Origin: RBG-16-66-20 sp049651845
Lineage (GTDB): Bacteria; Pseudomonadota; Gammaproteobacteria; Burkholderiales; SG8-39
Direction: 5' to 3'
Assembly (NCBI GenBank): GCA_049651845.1
Contig: JBASCW010000060.1
Coordinates: 1 to 47,450 of the forward strand
DNA length: 47,450 nt
This document shows positions 34,995-43,361 of this stretch, in pieces. Under the pieces are notes generated by a model. It was not told the origin of the DNA and ran no database searches. It was given only the letters and a program-made list of their open reading frames with translations. The position numbers and the translations under genes are program-made. The stretch's first letter is position 1. Each line of letters opens with the position of its first letter.

Positions 34995-35135
34995 TCAGGC
35001 CGGGCGCAGCGTTTCGTTCTTGGCCAGCAGCGCCCAGGCGTCCGAACTCACCGCACCGCCATCGAATGCCCCTACCACCGCTCGGCGTCCAACCGCTTCA
35101 AATTCGTACTGCTGCGCGCTACACTGTGTTCGCAT
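34995..35135 (-). pseudogene. N-terminal remnant of an IS1380-family transposase
   Basis: The minus-strand frame starts MRTQCSAQQYEFEAVGRRAV and continues FDGGAVSSDAWALL. F-E-x-x-G-R-x-x-V-x-x-F-D-G-G-x-x-S-S-D-A-x-A-L-L is the hallmark N-terminus of IS1380-family DDE transposases. Similarity stops after ALL, and a stop codon comes 11 codons later; the remaining 400 or so residues are gone. A possible terminal repeat, AGAAATCCGGGCTAG, ends at 35233, and CATCGGGGC/GCCCCGATG (35133-35141 and 35193-35201) form an inverted pair upstream of the start. Confidence 0.68.
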
Positions 35136-35284
35136 CGGGGCTGCTCCAAGAGTCGGTTAAGTATCTCTGCCAGAGACACTTTTACGACTCCCGCCCCGAT
35201 GTTTCGTTCCTACCGTGAGAAATCCGGGCTAGTGTTTATCCTGCATGCGCGGGATGCTAGGACGATCCATAGGTGGATGCAACG

Positions 35285-35318
35285 ATCTGCCGGTAGATCG
35301 CGCGATATGCGGGCAGAT
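35285..35318. repeat. Nested dyad
   Basis: ATCTGCC (35285-35291) pairs with GGCAGAT (35312-35318). The 20-base loop contains the perfect palindrome ATCGCGCGAT. It lies about 40 bp after the 3' end of the 115-residue gene (minus strand), in a 220-bp gap between that gene and the IS remnant. It may be a terminator stem, a protein site or an element end. Confidence 0.45.
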
Positions 35319-35356
35319 GTCTATCTGTGGATCGGCGATTGCGCCGGACGTCGAGT

Positions 35357-35704
35357 TCAATCGGGAGGGACGCGGTCGGCGATGCACAGGCGCTTGGCGT
35401 CGAGCCAGCGCATTTCCCAGAGCCGGTGTTGGGGTCGCCAGAGGGCGCCGAGCCGCTTGGCGTGCTCGCGCAGGTCCGCCTCCTCGTAGCCGATGCGCAC
35501 GGCGACCATTTCCTCGTCGCGCCGGCGAGAGCGGCGAGCGCAGGCATTCCATGACACGGTTTCGACGATCAGCTCGACGGTCTTGTGGCGGCGGCCGCCG
35601 GCGGCGTCGTAGCGGTAGCGCACGCAGACGAGCCGGTCGCCGTAGCGATCGGGGAATTTCTTCGTGCCGGCCTGCCCGGGCCGTCTTGTGAGCCGGACCT
35701 CCAT
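35357..35704 (-). CDS. Uncharacterised 115-residue protein
   Basis: A basic protein with no signal peptide. The N-terminus VRLTRRPGQAGTKKFPDRYG leads into DRLVCVRYRYDAAGGRRHKT and VELIVETVSW; the second half has VAVRIGYEEADLREHAKRLG, then ALWRPQHRLWEMRW. The G-x-x-W-x-x-x-x-x-x-W segment resembles DUF5710-like modules. I have the impression that similar small ORFs occur near transposons in proteobacteria but cannot verify that here. It lies 40 bp from the ComA-like gene on the same strand. Codon use fits a real gene. Confidence 0.7.
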   Translation of the reverse strand: MEVRLTRRPGQAGTKKFPDRYGDRLVCVRYRYDAAGGRRHKTVELIVETVSWNACARRSRRRDEEMVAVRIGYEEADLREHAKRLGALWRPQHRLWEMRWLDAKRLCIADRVPPD

Positions 35705-35744
35705 GGCCGCATAACGGCGCGACGGTTCCGGCGTTGACGGACGG

Positions 35745-36542
35745 CTATCGGCTCTTCGGCGGACCCGCGGTGCCCAGGCCCGTGCGCGTGGCCTCGGTGT
35801 CGATGATGGAGGCGGGCGGCACGTTGGCGAGGTTCACGTCGGGTCCGAGCTCGCGCACCAGCGCCTTCTTCATGTCCTCGATGTCGCAGCTGCGCACGTC
35901 GCTGATCCAGGGGCCGGGCAGCTCGATCATCACGCGCGACATGTCGAGCGAGCGCGTGAGGAGCCGGATCGTCTGCTGGCGCAGCTTGCCTTTCTCCACC
36001 AGCTCGGCTGCTTCCACGAGCACCAGCGCGGCGCCCGCCTCGAAGCACAGCTCGGCCTGGCCGATCAGCAGCGCGGGGTTGCTGAGCGTGTCCTTCGAGC
36101 CGACCTCGCCGTAGACGATCAGGCCTGCCTTCACCGCGGCGCGGATCTGCCGGCGGCGCTGCGCATCGGTGAGCGGCACCGTGTTGTCGGAGATCTCGAT
36201 CGCCTCGAAGCCGAGCGCGAGCGACTCGCGGTAGTACTTGCCCAATGCCCTCTCGCCCTGCGTGGCGAACACGTATTCGTGGAACTGCCCGCCGAGGAAG
36301 GGCTGGATGCGGTGCTTCTTGTACAGCCTGAGCTTCTGCACCAGTTGCGCGCGCGGATACAGGCGCGCGGTGCCGGTCTTGATCTTGGCGAGGTCGACGT
36401 AGTCGCCGCCGAGTGCGACCAGGTCGCGCGTCAGGCCGAGCGGCATGCCGTCGTCCACGATCATGGTGCGGCCGTTCGCGCGCGGCTTGCGGGTGCTGCG
36501 CGTCTTCGGCAGCGGCACGAAATGAAACGGCGGATTTCTCAT
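35745..36542 (-). CDS. ComA-like phosphosulfolactate synthase family protein
   Basis: A 265-residue TIM barrel of the ComA family, which adds sulfite to phosphoenolpyruvate to give 2-phospho-3-sulfolactate. It starts coenzyme M synthesis in methanogens and sulfolactate formation in Bacillus (YitD). Matching stretches: GGDYVDLAKIKTGTARLYPR, FLGGQFHEYVF, ESLALGFEAIEISDNTVPLT, VYGEVGSKD and DVNLANVPPASIIDTEATRT with the conserved glutamate/lysine residues. In a betaproteobacterium coenzyme M is not expected, so sulfolactate or a related C-C bond reaction is a better guess. It is divergent from sulfatase 1 with a 25-bp gap. Confidence 0.85.
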   Translation of the reverse strand: MRNPPFHFVPLPKTRSTRKPRANGRTMIVDDGMPLGLTRDLVALGGDYVDLAKIKTGTARLYPRAQLVQKLRLYKKHRIQPFLGGQFHEYVFATQGERALGKYYRESLALGFEAIEISDNTVPLTDAQRRRQIRAAVKAGLIVYGEVGSKDTLSNPALLIGQAELCFEAGAALVLVEAAELVEKGKLRQQTIRLLTRSLDMSRVMIELPGPWISDVRSCDIEDMKKALVRELGPDVNLANVPPASIIDTEATRTGLGTAGPPKSR

Positions 36543-36567
36543 CGGACGCTAGGATAATATCAATGGA

Positions 36568-38013
36568 ATGAAGGCAAGGAATATGCTGATCATCATGTCC
36601 GACGAGCACAACCCGAAGGTGCTGGGTTGCGCCGGGCATCCGGCGATCCACACGCCGAACCTCGACGCGCTCGCCGCGCGCGGCACGCGCTTCGCTTCCG
36701 CCTACACCACGAGCCCGGTCTGCATCCCGGCGCGCGCGGGCTTCGCCTGCGGCAAGTACATCCACCAGATCGGCTACTGGGACAACGCCGACGCCTACGA
36801 CGGCGCGACGCCCTCGTGGCACCACCTGCTGCGTGAAAGCGGCCACCGCGTGGCCTCGGTCGGCAAGCTGCACTTCCACCTCTCGGGGGAGGACCACGGC
36901 TTCTCCGAGGAAATCATCCCGATGCACATCTACGAGGGCAAGGGCGACCTCCTTGGCCTCATTCGCGACGACATGCCGCAGCGGGGCAACTCGAAGAAGA
37001 TGATCGCCATGGCGGGCCCCGGCGAGTCCACCTACACCTTCTACGACAAGGACATCTGCTCGCGCGCGCAGGTCTGGTTGCAGGAGGAGGCGGCCAAGCC
37101 GCACGCCAAGCCCTGGGTGCTGTTCGTGTCCTTCGTCGCGCCGCACTTTCCGCTCACCGCGCCGCCCGAGCACTACTACCGCTACTGGCGCCAGGAGCTG
37201 CCGATGCCCAAGCTCTACGCGCGCGAGCAGCGCCCGCGGCATCCCTACATCGTCGACTACAGCCGCAACTTCAACTACGACGATTACTTCGAGTCGCCGG
37301 CCGACGTGAAGAAGGCGCTCTCGGGCTACTTCGGCCTGGTGTCGTACCTCGACGAGAACATCGGCAAGGTGCTCGCGGCCTTGCGCGACACCGGCATGGC
37401 GGAGGACACCGTGTTGATGTACACGAGCGACCACGGCGACAACCTCGGCGCGCGCGGCCTGTGGGGCAAATCGACGATGTACGAGGAGATCGCCGGCGTG
37501 CCGTTCCTGCTCGCGGGTCCGGGCATCCCGGCGGGCAGGGTGGTCGACACGCCGGTCAGCCACGTCGACGCCTTCCCGACCATCCTCGAGATCGCGGGCG
37601 AGCGCGTGCCGTCCGGCTATCCGGGTTTCTCGCTCACAAGCATCAGTGAAGGATTCAAACCGGACCGCACGGTCCTGTCCGAGTATCACGGCATGGGATC
37701 GAGCACCGGCGCCTTCGCGGTGCGCGTGGGCAAGTGGAAGTACGTGCACTACGCGAAGTACGGGCCGCAGCTTTTCGACCTGGGGAAGGATCCGGACGAG
37801 ACGACCGACCTGGCCGAGGATCCACGCTACGCGAAGGTTCTGGAGCACTGCCGGACCGCGCTGTACGAAATTTGCGATCCGCAGGAGGTGGACGCGCGCG
37901 CACGCAAGCGCCAGGCCGAGCTGCTGGCGCTCAACGGCGGGCGCGAGGCGGTCATCCAGCGCGGCGACTTCGGGTTCACGCCCGCGCCGGGAACCGTGGC
38001 GGACTTCAAATAG
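36568..38013 (+). CDS. Sulfatase (Cys-type, S1 family)
   Basis: A 481-residue hydrolase of the alkaline phosphatase superfamily. The formylglycine site is Cys52 in PVCIPARAGFACGKY: C-x-P-x-R is intact, but the residue after R is Ala as in some choline-sulfatase or phosphonate monoester hydrolase relatives. Metal residues: SDEHNP near residue 11-16 and TSDHGDNLG. No signal peptide is present, so it is cytoplasmic. Substrates could be sulfate or phosphonate esters. It is followed after 11 bp by a Bug receptor. An alternate ATG lies five codons in. Confidence 0.9.
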   Translation: MKARNMLIIMSDEHNPKVLGCAGHPAIHTPNLDALAARGTRFASAYTTSPVCIPARAGFACGKYIHQIGYWDNADAYDGATPSWHHLLRESGHRVASVGKLHFHLSGEDHGFSEEIIPMHIYEGKGDLLGLIRDDMPQRGNSKKMIAMAGPGESTYTFYDKDICSRAQVWLQEEAAKPHAKPWVLFVSFVAPHFPLTAPPEHYYRYWRQELPMPKLYAREQRPRHPYIVDYSRNFNYDDYFESPADVKKALSGYFGLVSYLDENIGKVLAALRDTGMAEDTVLMYTSDHGDNLGARGLWGKSTMYEEIAGVPFLLAGPGIPAGRVVDTPVSHVDAFPTILEIAGERVPSGYPGFSLTSISEGFKPDRTVLSEYHGMGSSTGAFAVRVGKWKYVHYAKYGPQLFDLGKDPDETTDLAEDPRYAKVLEHCRTALYEICDPQEVDARARKRQAELLALNGGREAVIQRGDFGFTPAPGTVADFK

Positions 38014-38024
38014 GAGGGGGACCT

Positions 38025-38984
38025 ATGAGATGGGCGCTTTCTTTTCTGGCTTTGTTTTCGACTGCCGTTCTGGCGCAGGACTGGCCGGGCAAGCCCGTCC
38101 GGGTCATCGTCGGCTACCCGCCGGGCGGCGGCCACGACTTCACCGCGCGCGTGATCGCCGGGCGGCTTTCGGAGCTGCTCAAGCAGCCGTTCGTGGTCGA
38201 GAACCGCACCGGCGCCTCGGGCACCATCGCCACCGAGGGGATCGCCAAGGGGCCGGCCGACGGCTACTCGTTCATCGTCGCCTCGCCCGCCGAAACGGTG
38301 GTCGGCGCCGTGGCGGGACTGAAGATGAACTACGACTGGGAGAAGGACCTCGCGCCCGTTACCGTGATCGGCGACACGCCGCTCGCGATCGCCGTGCATC
38401 CGTCCGTCCCGGTCAAGACTGCCCAGGAGCTGCTCGCCTACGCGAAGAGCAACCCCGGCAAGCTCTCCTACGGCACGCCCGGCTCGGGAAGCTCGATGCA
38501 CTTCGCCGGGGAATCGCTCAAGGCGATCGCCGGCATCTTCATCGTCCATATTCCCTATCGGGGGGCGGGTCCGGCGGTCGCCGACCTGCTCGGCGGCCAG
38601 GTGCCGATGGGCATCATGGGCATGCCGCCCGTGGTCGGCCCGCACAAGGCCGGCAAGATCCGCATCGTCGCGGTGACCAGCGAGAAGCGCTCGTCCGCCA
38701 CGCCCGACATTCCGGCCATGGCCGAGCTGCCGGGTTTCGCCGGCTACAGCTTCACCAACTGGACCGGGGTGTTCGTGGCGGCGAAAACGCCCCCGGCAGC
38801 GATCGAGCGCCTCGCAACGGAGATCGGCAGGATCGTGAAGGAGCCCGCGGTGCGCGACAAGCTCGTCGCCGCGGGCGTGGACCCGCTCGGCCTCAGCACC
38901 GCGGACGCGGTCAAGTTCTTCGCCAGGGAGAAGGCGACCTACCTGAAGATCGCCAAGACGCGCAACGTCAAGGCCGACGACTAG
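38025..38984 (+). CDS. Bug/TctC-type tripartite tricarboxylate receptor
   Basis: A 319-residue periplasmic binding protein. Signal peptide MRWALSFLALFSTAVLAQD (cut after LAQ), then WPGKPVRVIVGYPPGGGHDF, VVENRTGASGTIA, GTPGSGSSMHFAGESLK and VHIPYRGAGPAVADLLGGQV. A strong AGGAGGGGG ribosome binding site lies before the ATG. It follows the sulfatase directly, suggesting uptake of the sulfatase substrate or product, for example an organosulfate acid. No TctAB genes are near. It is not closely similar to the receptor at 1240-2217. Confidence 0.92.
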   Translation: MRWALSFLALFSTAVLAQDWPGKPVRVIVGYPPGGGHDFTARVIAGRLSELLKQPFVVENRTGASGTIATEGIAKGPADGYSFIVASPAETVVGAVAGLKMNYDWEKDLAPVTVIGDTPLAIAVHPSVPVKTAQELLAYAKSNPGKLSYGTPGSGSSMHFAGESLKAIAGIFIVHIPYRGAGPAVADLLGGQVPMGIMGMPPVVGPHKAGKIRIVAVTSEKRSSATPDIPAMAELPGFAGYSFTNWTGVFVAAKTPPAAIERLATEIGRIVKEPAVRDKLVAAGVDPLGLSTADAVKFFAREKATYLKIAKTRNVKADD

Positions 38985-39009
38985 GGAAAGGGCGCGGACC
39001 CCGTTTCCC
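38984..39009. terminator. Hairpin between convergent genes
   Basis: GGGAAA (38984-38989) pairs with TTTCCC (39004-39009), extended by GGG/CCC inside with a two-base bulge. It begins in the stop codon of the Bug gene and ends just before the DinB gene's end. No T-run; likely a bidirectional 3' structure. Confidence 0.4.
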
Positions 39010-39014
39010 GGCCG

Positions 39015-39515
39015 CTACGCTTTCTGCTCCCGCAGCATCACCAGCAGGTCGAGCGGCGGCGGCTCCGCGCCGGTGAGCTGCGAGAGCGCCGTGTGCGCCT
39101 GGCCGCGGTGATGGGTCTGGTGGTTGAACAGGTGGGCCAGGACCTGGCCCAGCGGATCGCGCTGCGGCACGCCCCGCGTGGTCTTGTAGTCCAGGATCGC
39201 CGCCAGGTCGCCGTCCCGCAGCCCCTCGATGAAGCGCACGATGCGCTCGTCCTCGGCCCTGCGCGCCTCGCGCAGCGCAGCGAACTCCTCGAACAGGATC
39301 GCGTTCAGCCGATCGGGCGCCTCGCCCGTGCCGTCGATGCGCCGCATCCAGATGCGGTCCGTGGCGAGCAGGTGATTGAGCGTGCCGTGCAGGCTCCTGA
39401 AGAACAGGCCGATGTCCTCGCGGTAGAGCGCGTCCGGCAGCGCTGCGGCGGCGGCGTAGAGCCGTGCGTTCGCCCAGCGGTTGTAGCGGGCCATGGTTTG
39501 GAAATGCGATTTCAT
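39015..39515 (-). CDS. DinB-fold metalloenzyme-like protein
   Basis: A 166-residue four-helix protein of the DinB/DfsB superfamily. The N-terminus MKSHFQTMARYNRWANARLY is diagnostic. Metal-binding histidines are placed as His48 (GTLNHLLATD) and His132/His136 (HLFNHQTHHRGQAH). Related proteins are thiol-dependent transferases using mycothiol, bacillithiol or glutathione, or are of unknown activity. It is divergent from sulfatase 2, with a 56-bp gap to that gene's start. Confidence 0.9.
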   Translation of the reverse strand: MKSHFQTMARYNRWANARLYAAAAALPDALYREDIGLFFRSLHGTLNHLLATDRIWMRRIDGTGEAPDRLNAILFEEFAALREARRAEDERIVRFIEGLRDGDLAAILDYKTTRGVPQRDPLGQVLAHLFNHQTHHRGQAHTALSQLTGAEPPPLDLLVMLREQKA

Positions 39516-39571
39516 GCGCCGGCCTCCTTGCGACGCTGCTAGTCTATGCCAATCAGATTCAGGGGCCCTGC

Positions 39572-40960
39572 ATGAAGAAGAGACCGAATTTCCTGGTGAT
39601 CCTGGTGGACGACCTGCGCTACGACGAGTTCGGCGCCGGCGGGCATCCTTATATGAAGACGCCGCACATCGACCGGCTGGCGCACGAGGGCGCGCTGTTC
39701 GAGCGCGCGTTCCACACCACCTCGATCTGCTCGCCCAACCGCGCTTCGATCATGACCGGCCAGTACGCGAGCCGCCACGGCATCATCGACAACGTGGCGC
39801 GCGGCGCGATGAGCCACCGGCTGCCGAACTACCACCTCGAGCTGCAGAAGCTGGGCTACCGCACCGCGCACATCGGCAAGTGGCACATGGGCAACGACGG
39901 CATGCCGCGCCCGGGCTACGACACCTGGGTGAGCTACGACGGCCACGGCCGCATCGTCGACCCGCGCCTGAACCATGACGGCAGGTACGTCGAGCACAAG
40001 GGCTACATCACCGACATCATGAACCGGCTCGCGGTCGATTTCCTCGAGGAGCAGACGGCGGACGAGCCCTGGTCGCTGTTCTTCGCGCACAAGGCGGTGC
40101 ACCCGGACGCCGAGCAGGCGGCCGACGGCACGGTGATGTTCGGCAAGATGGGCGGCTACATCGTCGCCGACCGCCACAAGGACCTCTACAAGGACGCGAT
40201 CTTCCCGAAGAAGCCGAACATGCTCAGCTACGAAGAAGTGGTGAAGCAGAAGCCTGCCTGGAAGGAGACCTTCTTCCTGCGCGCCAAGCCCGAGTCGCGC
40301 CAGATCCTCGACTCGATCCATGCCGGCACGCAGGAGGAGATCCGCCTGCGCGCACGCATGATGGCCTCGGTGGACGAGGGCGTCGGCATGATCCTCACGC
40401 TGCTGGAGAAGACAGGCGCGCTCGACGACACGGTGATCCTGTTTCTCGGCGACAACGGCTACTTTTTCGGCGAGCACGGCCTGGGGCCGGAGCGCCGCTT
40501 CGCCTATGAGGAGGGCATCCGCGCGCCGTTCGTGGTGCGCTATCCGAAGCTGATCAGGGCGGGCACGCGCCGCAAGGACCTGCTGATCTGCCAGGACATC
40601 GCGCCCACGCTGATCGAGTTGGCGGGCGGCAAGCCCGGTCCGCAGATCCAGGGGAAATCCCTGCTGCCCTTGTTCGCGAAGAAGCCGGCGAAATGGCGCA
40701 AGGCCGTGCTCGCGGAATACTGGGCCGAGCAGGCCTACCCGTGGCTGATCGGCATGACCTACAAGGCGATCCGCACCGAGCGCTACAAGCTCATCCACTG
40801 GGTGAACCGCGGCCGCGCCGGCGAGCTCGACGAGCTCTACGACCTGGACGAGGATCCCTACGAGCTGAAGAACCTGATCGCCAGCCGCGCCTACGCCGAA
40901 GTGCGTGACAGGCTCCGCAAAGAGCTCAAGCGCCTGGTCGCCGACGCGGTCGGCCTTTAG
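39572..40960 (+). CDS. Sulfatase (Cys-type)
   Basis: A 462-residue sulfatase. Formylglycine motif ICSPNRASIMTGQYASRHG with Cys53, Pro55 and Arg57 (C-x-P-x-R-A-S-I-x-T-G), close to the canonical site. Metal residues DDLRYDEFG (Asp13, Asp14) and LGDNGYFFGEHG. LAEYWAEQAYPWLIGMTYKA and YDLDEDPYELKNLI near the end are typical of S1 sulfatases of the iduronate/mucin-sulfate group. No signal peptide from the ATG at 39572; an in-frame ATG at 39464 adds 36 residues with a hydrophobic patch (CAGLLATLLVYA), but the core start is clearer. Confidence 0.93.
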   Translation: MKKRPNFLVILVDDLRYDEFGAGGHPYMKTPHIDRLAHEGALFERAFHTTSICSPNRASIMTGQYASRHGIIDNVARGAMSHRLPNYHLELQKLGYRTAHIGKWHMGNDGMPRPGYDTWVSYDGHGRIVDPRLNHDGRYVEHKGYITDIMNRLAVDFLEEQTADEPWSLFFAHKAVHPDAEQAADGTVMFGKMGGYIVADRHKDLYKDAIFPKKPNMLSYEEVVKQKPAWKETFFLRAKPESRQILDSIHAGTQEEIRLRARMMASVDEGVGMILTLLEKTGALDDTVILFLGDNGYFFGEHGLGPERRFAYEEGIRAPFVVRYPKLIRAGTRRKDLLICQDIAPTLIELAGGKPGPQIQGKSLLPLFAKKPAKWRKAVLAEYWAEQAYPWLIGMTYKAIRTERYKLIHWVNRGRAGELDELYDLDEDPYELKNLIASRAYAEVRDRLRKELKRLVADAVGL

Positions 40961-41026
40961 CCCCTAGCACGCCGGGGTCATTTGGACTAGGATGCTTCCG
41001 CCGGGTTCCGACGGAGGAGGTGGGCC

Positions 41027-41461
41027 ATGCAAGTCAAAGAGATCCTGCGCGTCAAGGGCAACCGGCTGCTCAGCATCGAGCCCGGCGGCCGCGCGGTCGA
41101 TGCCGTGAAGACCATGGCCGAGCAGAACCTCGGTTCGCTGGTGGTGCTCGATCAGGGCCGCATGGCCGGCCTGCTGACCTTCCACGAGCTGCTCGGCGTG
41201 CTCGCCAAGCGCGGCGGCGCGCTCGGCGACGTCAGGGTGAGCGAGATCATGGTGAAGGACCCGGTCACCGCGACGCCCGACATGGAAGTGAACGACCTGC
41301 GGCGCACCATGCTCGACACCAGCGCGCGCTACCTGCCGGTGATGCAGGACGGCAAGCTGCTCGGCGTGATCTCGTTCCGCGACGTGGCCAAGGCGGTACT
41401 CGAGGAGCAGGACTTCGAGAACAAGATGCTCAAGGGCTACATCAAGAACTGGCCCGCCTGA
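41027..41461 (+). CDS. Two-CBS-domain protein
   Basis: A 144-residue protein made of two CBS domains (about residues 1-62 and 73-138). Marks: RAVDAVKTMAEQNLGSLVVL and GLLTFHELLGVL, then VSEIMVKDPVTATPDMEVND and GVISFRDVAKAVLEEQ. Such Bateman modules bind adenine nucleotides and are regulatory or stress-associated. GGAGGTGGGCC precedes the ATG. The next gene starts 18 bp later, so both may be transcribed together. Confidence 0.92.
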   Translation: MQVKEILRVKGNRLLSIEPGGRAVDAVKTMAEQNLGSLVVLDQGRMAGLLTFHELLGVLAKRGGALGDVRVSEIMVKDPVTATPDMEVNDLRRTMLDTSARYLPVMQDGKLLGVISFRDVAKAVLEEQDFENKMLKGYIKNWPA

Positions 41462-41478
41462 ATTCTGCGAACTAGAAG

Positions 41479-42714
41479 CTGAAGCGGCGCGATCTCATTC
41501 TCGGCGGCGCTGCGCTCGCCGGCGCGGGCGCGCTTGCGGCCTGGAAATTCTGGCCCGAGCAGGGCCTCTGGAATCCCTGCAGCGGCGGCCTCACGCTGCC
41601 CCTGCACCGCACCGACTTCGTGCGCAGCGCGTTCGCGGGCCTGGAGATGGCGAAGGTCTGGGACGCGCACGTGCACATCGTCGGCATGGGCGACTCGCCG
41701 AGCGGCATCTACGTAAACCCGCGCCTGAGCAGCCTCTGGAGCCCGGGCGACTACGCGCGGCGCGTGTTCTTCATGAACGGCGGCTGCGCCTACGCGCTGC
41801 AGGGGCAGAGCGTCGACGTCGCCTACGTGCGCCGGCTGCTCGGTGCGCTGGACGGTATGCGCCGCGGCCACAAGGCGATTCTGTTCGCGTTCGAGCGCGC
41901 CTACGGCGAGGACGGCAAAGTCGACCTCGAGCACACCCCGTTCCACGTGCCGGACGGCTACGTGCGCGAACTGGCGCGCGAGCACCCGCGCTACTTCGAG
42001 TGGGCCTGCTCGATCCATCCCTACCGGCGCGACGGGGTGGAGGCGCTCGAGCAGGCGGTGCGCGACGGCGCGCGCGCGGTGAAGTGGCTGCCCTCGGCGA
42101 TGGGCGTCGACCCGGCCTCGGCGCGCTGCGACCCGTTCTACGCGGCCGCCGCGCGCCTGCGCATCCCGATCGTCTCGCACGCCGGCCTCGCGCGCGCCGT
42201 GATCGGGCTGGACCGGCAGGAGTTCGGCAATCCGCTGCGGCTGCGCCGGCCGCTGGAGGCGGGCGTGCGCGTGGTGGTGGCGCACTGCGCTTCGATGGGT
42301 CAGGACCGCGACACCGACAAGGGCCCGAACGGGCCGTACGTGGACAGCTTCGAACTGTTCGCGCGGCTGTTCGACGACAACAAGTACGGGAAAAATCTGT
42401 ACGGCGATATCTCCGCGATGCCGCAGATCAACCGCGCCGCGCCCGCGCTCGCGCGCGTGCTCGAGCGCGAGGACTGGCACGCGCGGCTGCTCAACGGCTC
42501 GGACTATCCGCTGCCGGGCGTGATGCCGCTGTTCTCGGTCGACTACCTCGTCTCGCTCGGCCTGCTCGAGGCCTCGGCCAAGCCGCTGCTTACCGAGATC
42601 CGCTTGCGCAACCAGCTGCTGTTCGACTTCGTGCTGAAGCGCCACCTGCGCTCGAACGGCAAGGCGTTCTCGAGCTCGGTATTTGAGACCCAGCGCTTTT
42701 TCGCAGCCGCCTAG
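41479..42714 (+). CDS. Tat-exported amidohydrolase-2 family protein with a CTG start
   Basis: A 411-residue metal-dependent hydrolase. Active-site marks: DAHVHIVGMG (His64, His66), SIHPYRRDG, VSHAGLARAVIG and VAHCASMGQDRD, and SDYPLPGVMPLF with the catalytic aspartate. The frame begins upstream with KRRDLILGGAALAGAGALAA, a clear twin-arginine signal (R-R-D-L-I-L). The only codon able to start it is CTG at 41479, two codons after an in-frame TAG. A start at GTG 41620 or later ATG would drop the signal. The substrate is unknown. Confidence 0.85.
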   Translation: MKRRDLILGGAALAGAGALAAWKFWPEQGLWNPCSGGLTLPLHRTDFVRSAFAGLEMAKVWDAHVHIVGMGDSPSGIYVNPRLSSLWSPGDYARRVFFMNGGCAYALQGQSVDVAYVRRLLGALDGMRRGHKAILFAFERAYGEDGKVDLEHTPFHVPDGYVRELAREHPRYFEWACSIHPYRRDGVEALEQAVRDGARAVKWLPSAMGVDPASARCDPFYAAAARLRIPIVSHAGLARAVIGLDRQEFGNPLRLRRPLEAGVRVVVAHCASMGQDRDTDKGPNGPYVDSFELFARLFDDNKYGKNLYGDISAMPQINRAAPALARVLEREDWHARLLNGSDYPLPGVMPLFSVDYLVSLGLLEASAKPLLTEIRLRNQLLFDFVLKRHLRSNGKAFSSSVFETQRFFAAA

Positions 42715-42717
42715 GCT

Positions 42718-43353
42718 TCAGGCGAAGGGGTCGTTGCCGGGGTCCTCGTTCCAGAGGTATTCCATGTTGCGCGCCGCGGCCAGAGCCATGTCGCGCCCGT
42801 TGAGGCGCGCGATGAGCGCCAGGGCCATGTCGGTGCCGGCTGACACGCCCGACGAGGTGAGGGTGTCGCCGTCGTCGACCCAGCGCGCGCGCCGCTGCCA
42901 GCGCACGCGCGGTCCCTGCCGGACGACCCAATCCCAGGCGATCTTGTTGGATGTCGCCGGCCGGCCATCGAGCCGCCCGGTGCGCGCAAGCAGCGCCGAG
43001 CCCGTGCACACCGTCGTCGTGATCGTCGAGCGCTCGCAGGCCAGCGCCAGCTGCCGGAGGAACGCTTCGTTCGTCACCGCGGCGCGCGTGCCGAAGCCGC
43101 CGGGAACGACGAGGATGTCCCAGGTCTGCGCATCGCTGAAGTCGTAGTCGACGATGGTGGCCGGGCCCTCGCCGCTGCGGAACGGGCCCGATTTCTCTCC
43201 CAGAGTCGCGATCGCGTAGAAGCGCTCGGGCGTGCCGTCGGCCTTCATCCTGCGGCACGCGCCGAAGGCCTGGATCGGGCCGTAGGCGTCGAGCGCGGTG
43301 AATCCATCGAATAGAACGACCGCAACGCGGCGGATCGCGATGTCTTCGGCCAT
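42718..43353 (-). CDS. DJ-1/PfpI family protein
   Basis: A 211-residue protein of the class I glutamine-amidotransferase-like fold. The nucleophile is Cys116 in TTTVCTGSALLARTG, preceded by ILVVPGGFG and followed by TSSGVSAGTDMALALIA. Closest in layout to isonitrile hydratase/ThiJ-type proteins and to the N-terminal half of GlxA regulators; no helix-turn-helix follows. The ATG at 43353 is the only start. Convergent with the amidohydrolase gene. Confidence 0.88.
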   Translation of the reverse strand: MAEDIAIRRVAVVLFDGFTALDAYGPIQAFGACRRMKADGTPERFYAIATLGEKSGPFRSGEGPATIVDYDFSDAQTWDILVVPGGFGTRAAVTNEAFLRQLALACERSTITTTVCTGSALLARTGRLDGRPATSNKIAWDWVVRQGPRVRWQRRARWVDDGDTLTSSGVSAGTDMALALIARLNGRDMALAAARNMEYLWNEDPGNDPFA

Positions 43354-43361
43354 GTCGGCTC

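Noticed and set aside
34948..35160. Plus-strand ORF of 70 codons
   Set aside because: Antisense to the IS1380-like remnant; no ribosome binding site.
35245..35691. Plus-strand ORF of 148 codons near the IS remnant
   Set aside because: Arginine-rich, opposite to the 115-residue gene whose codon use and motif-like pattern are better.
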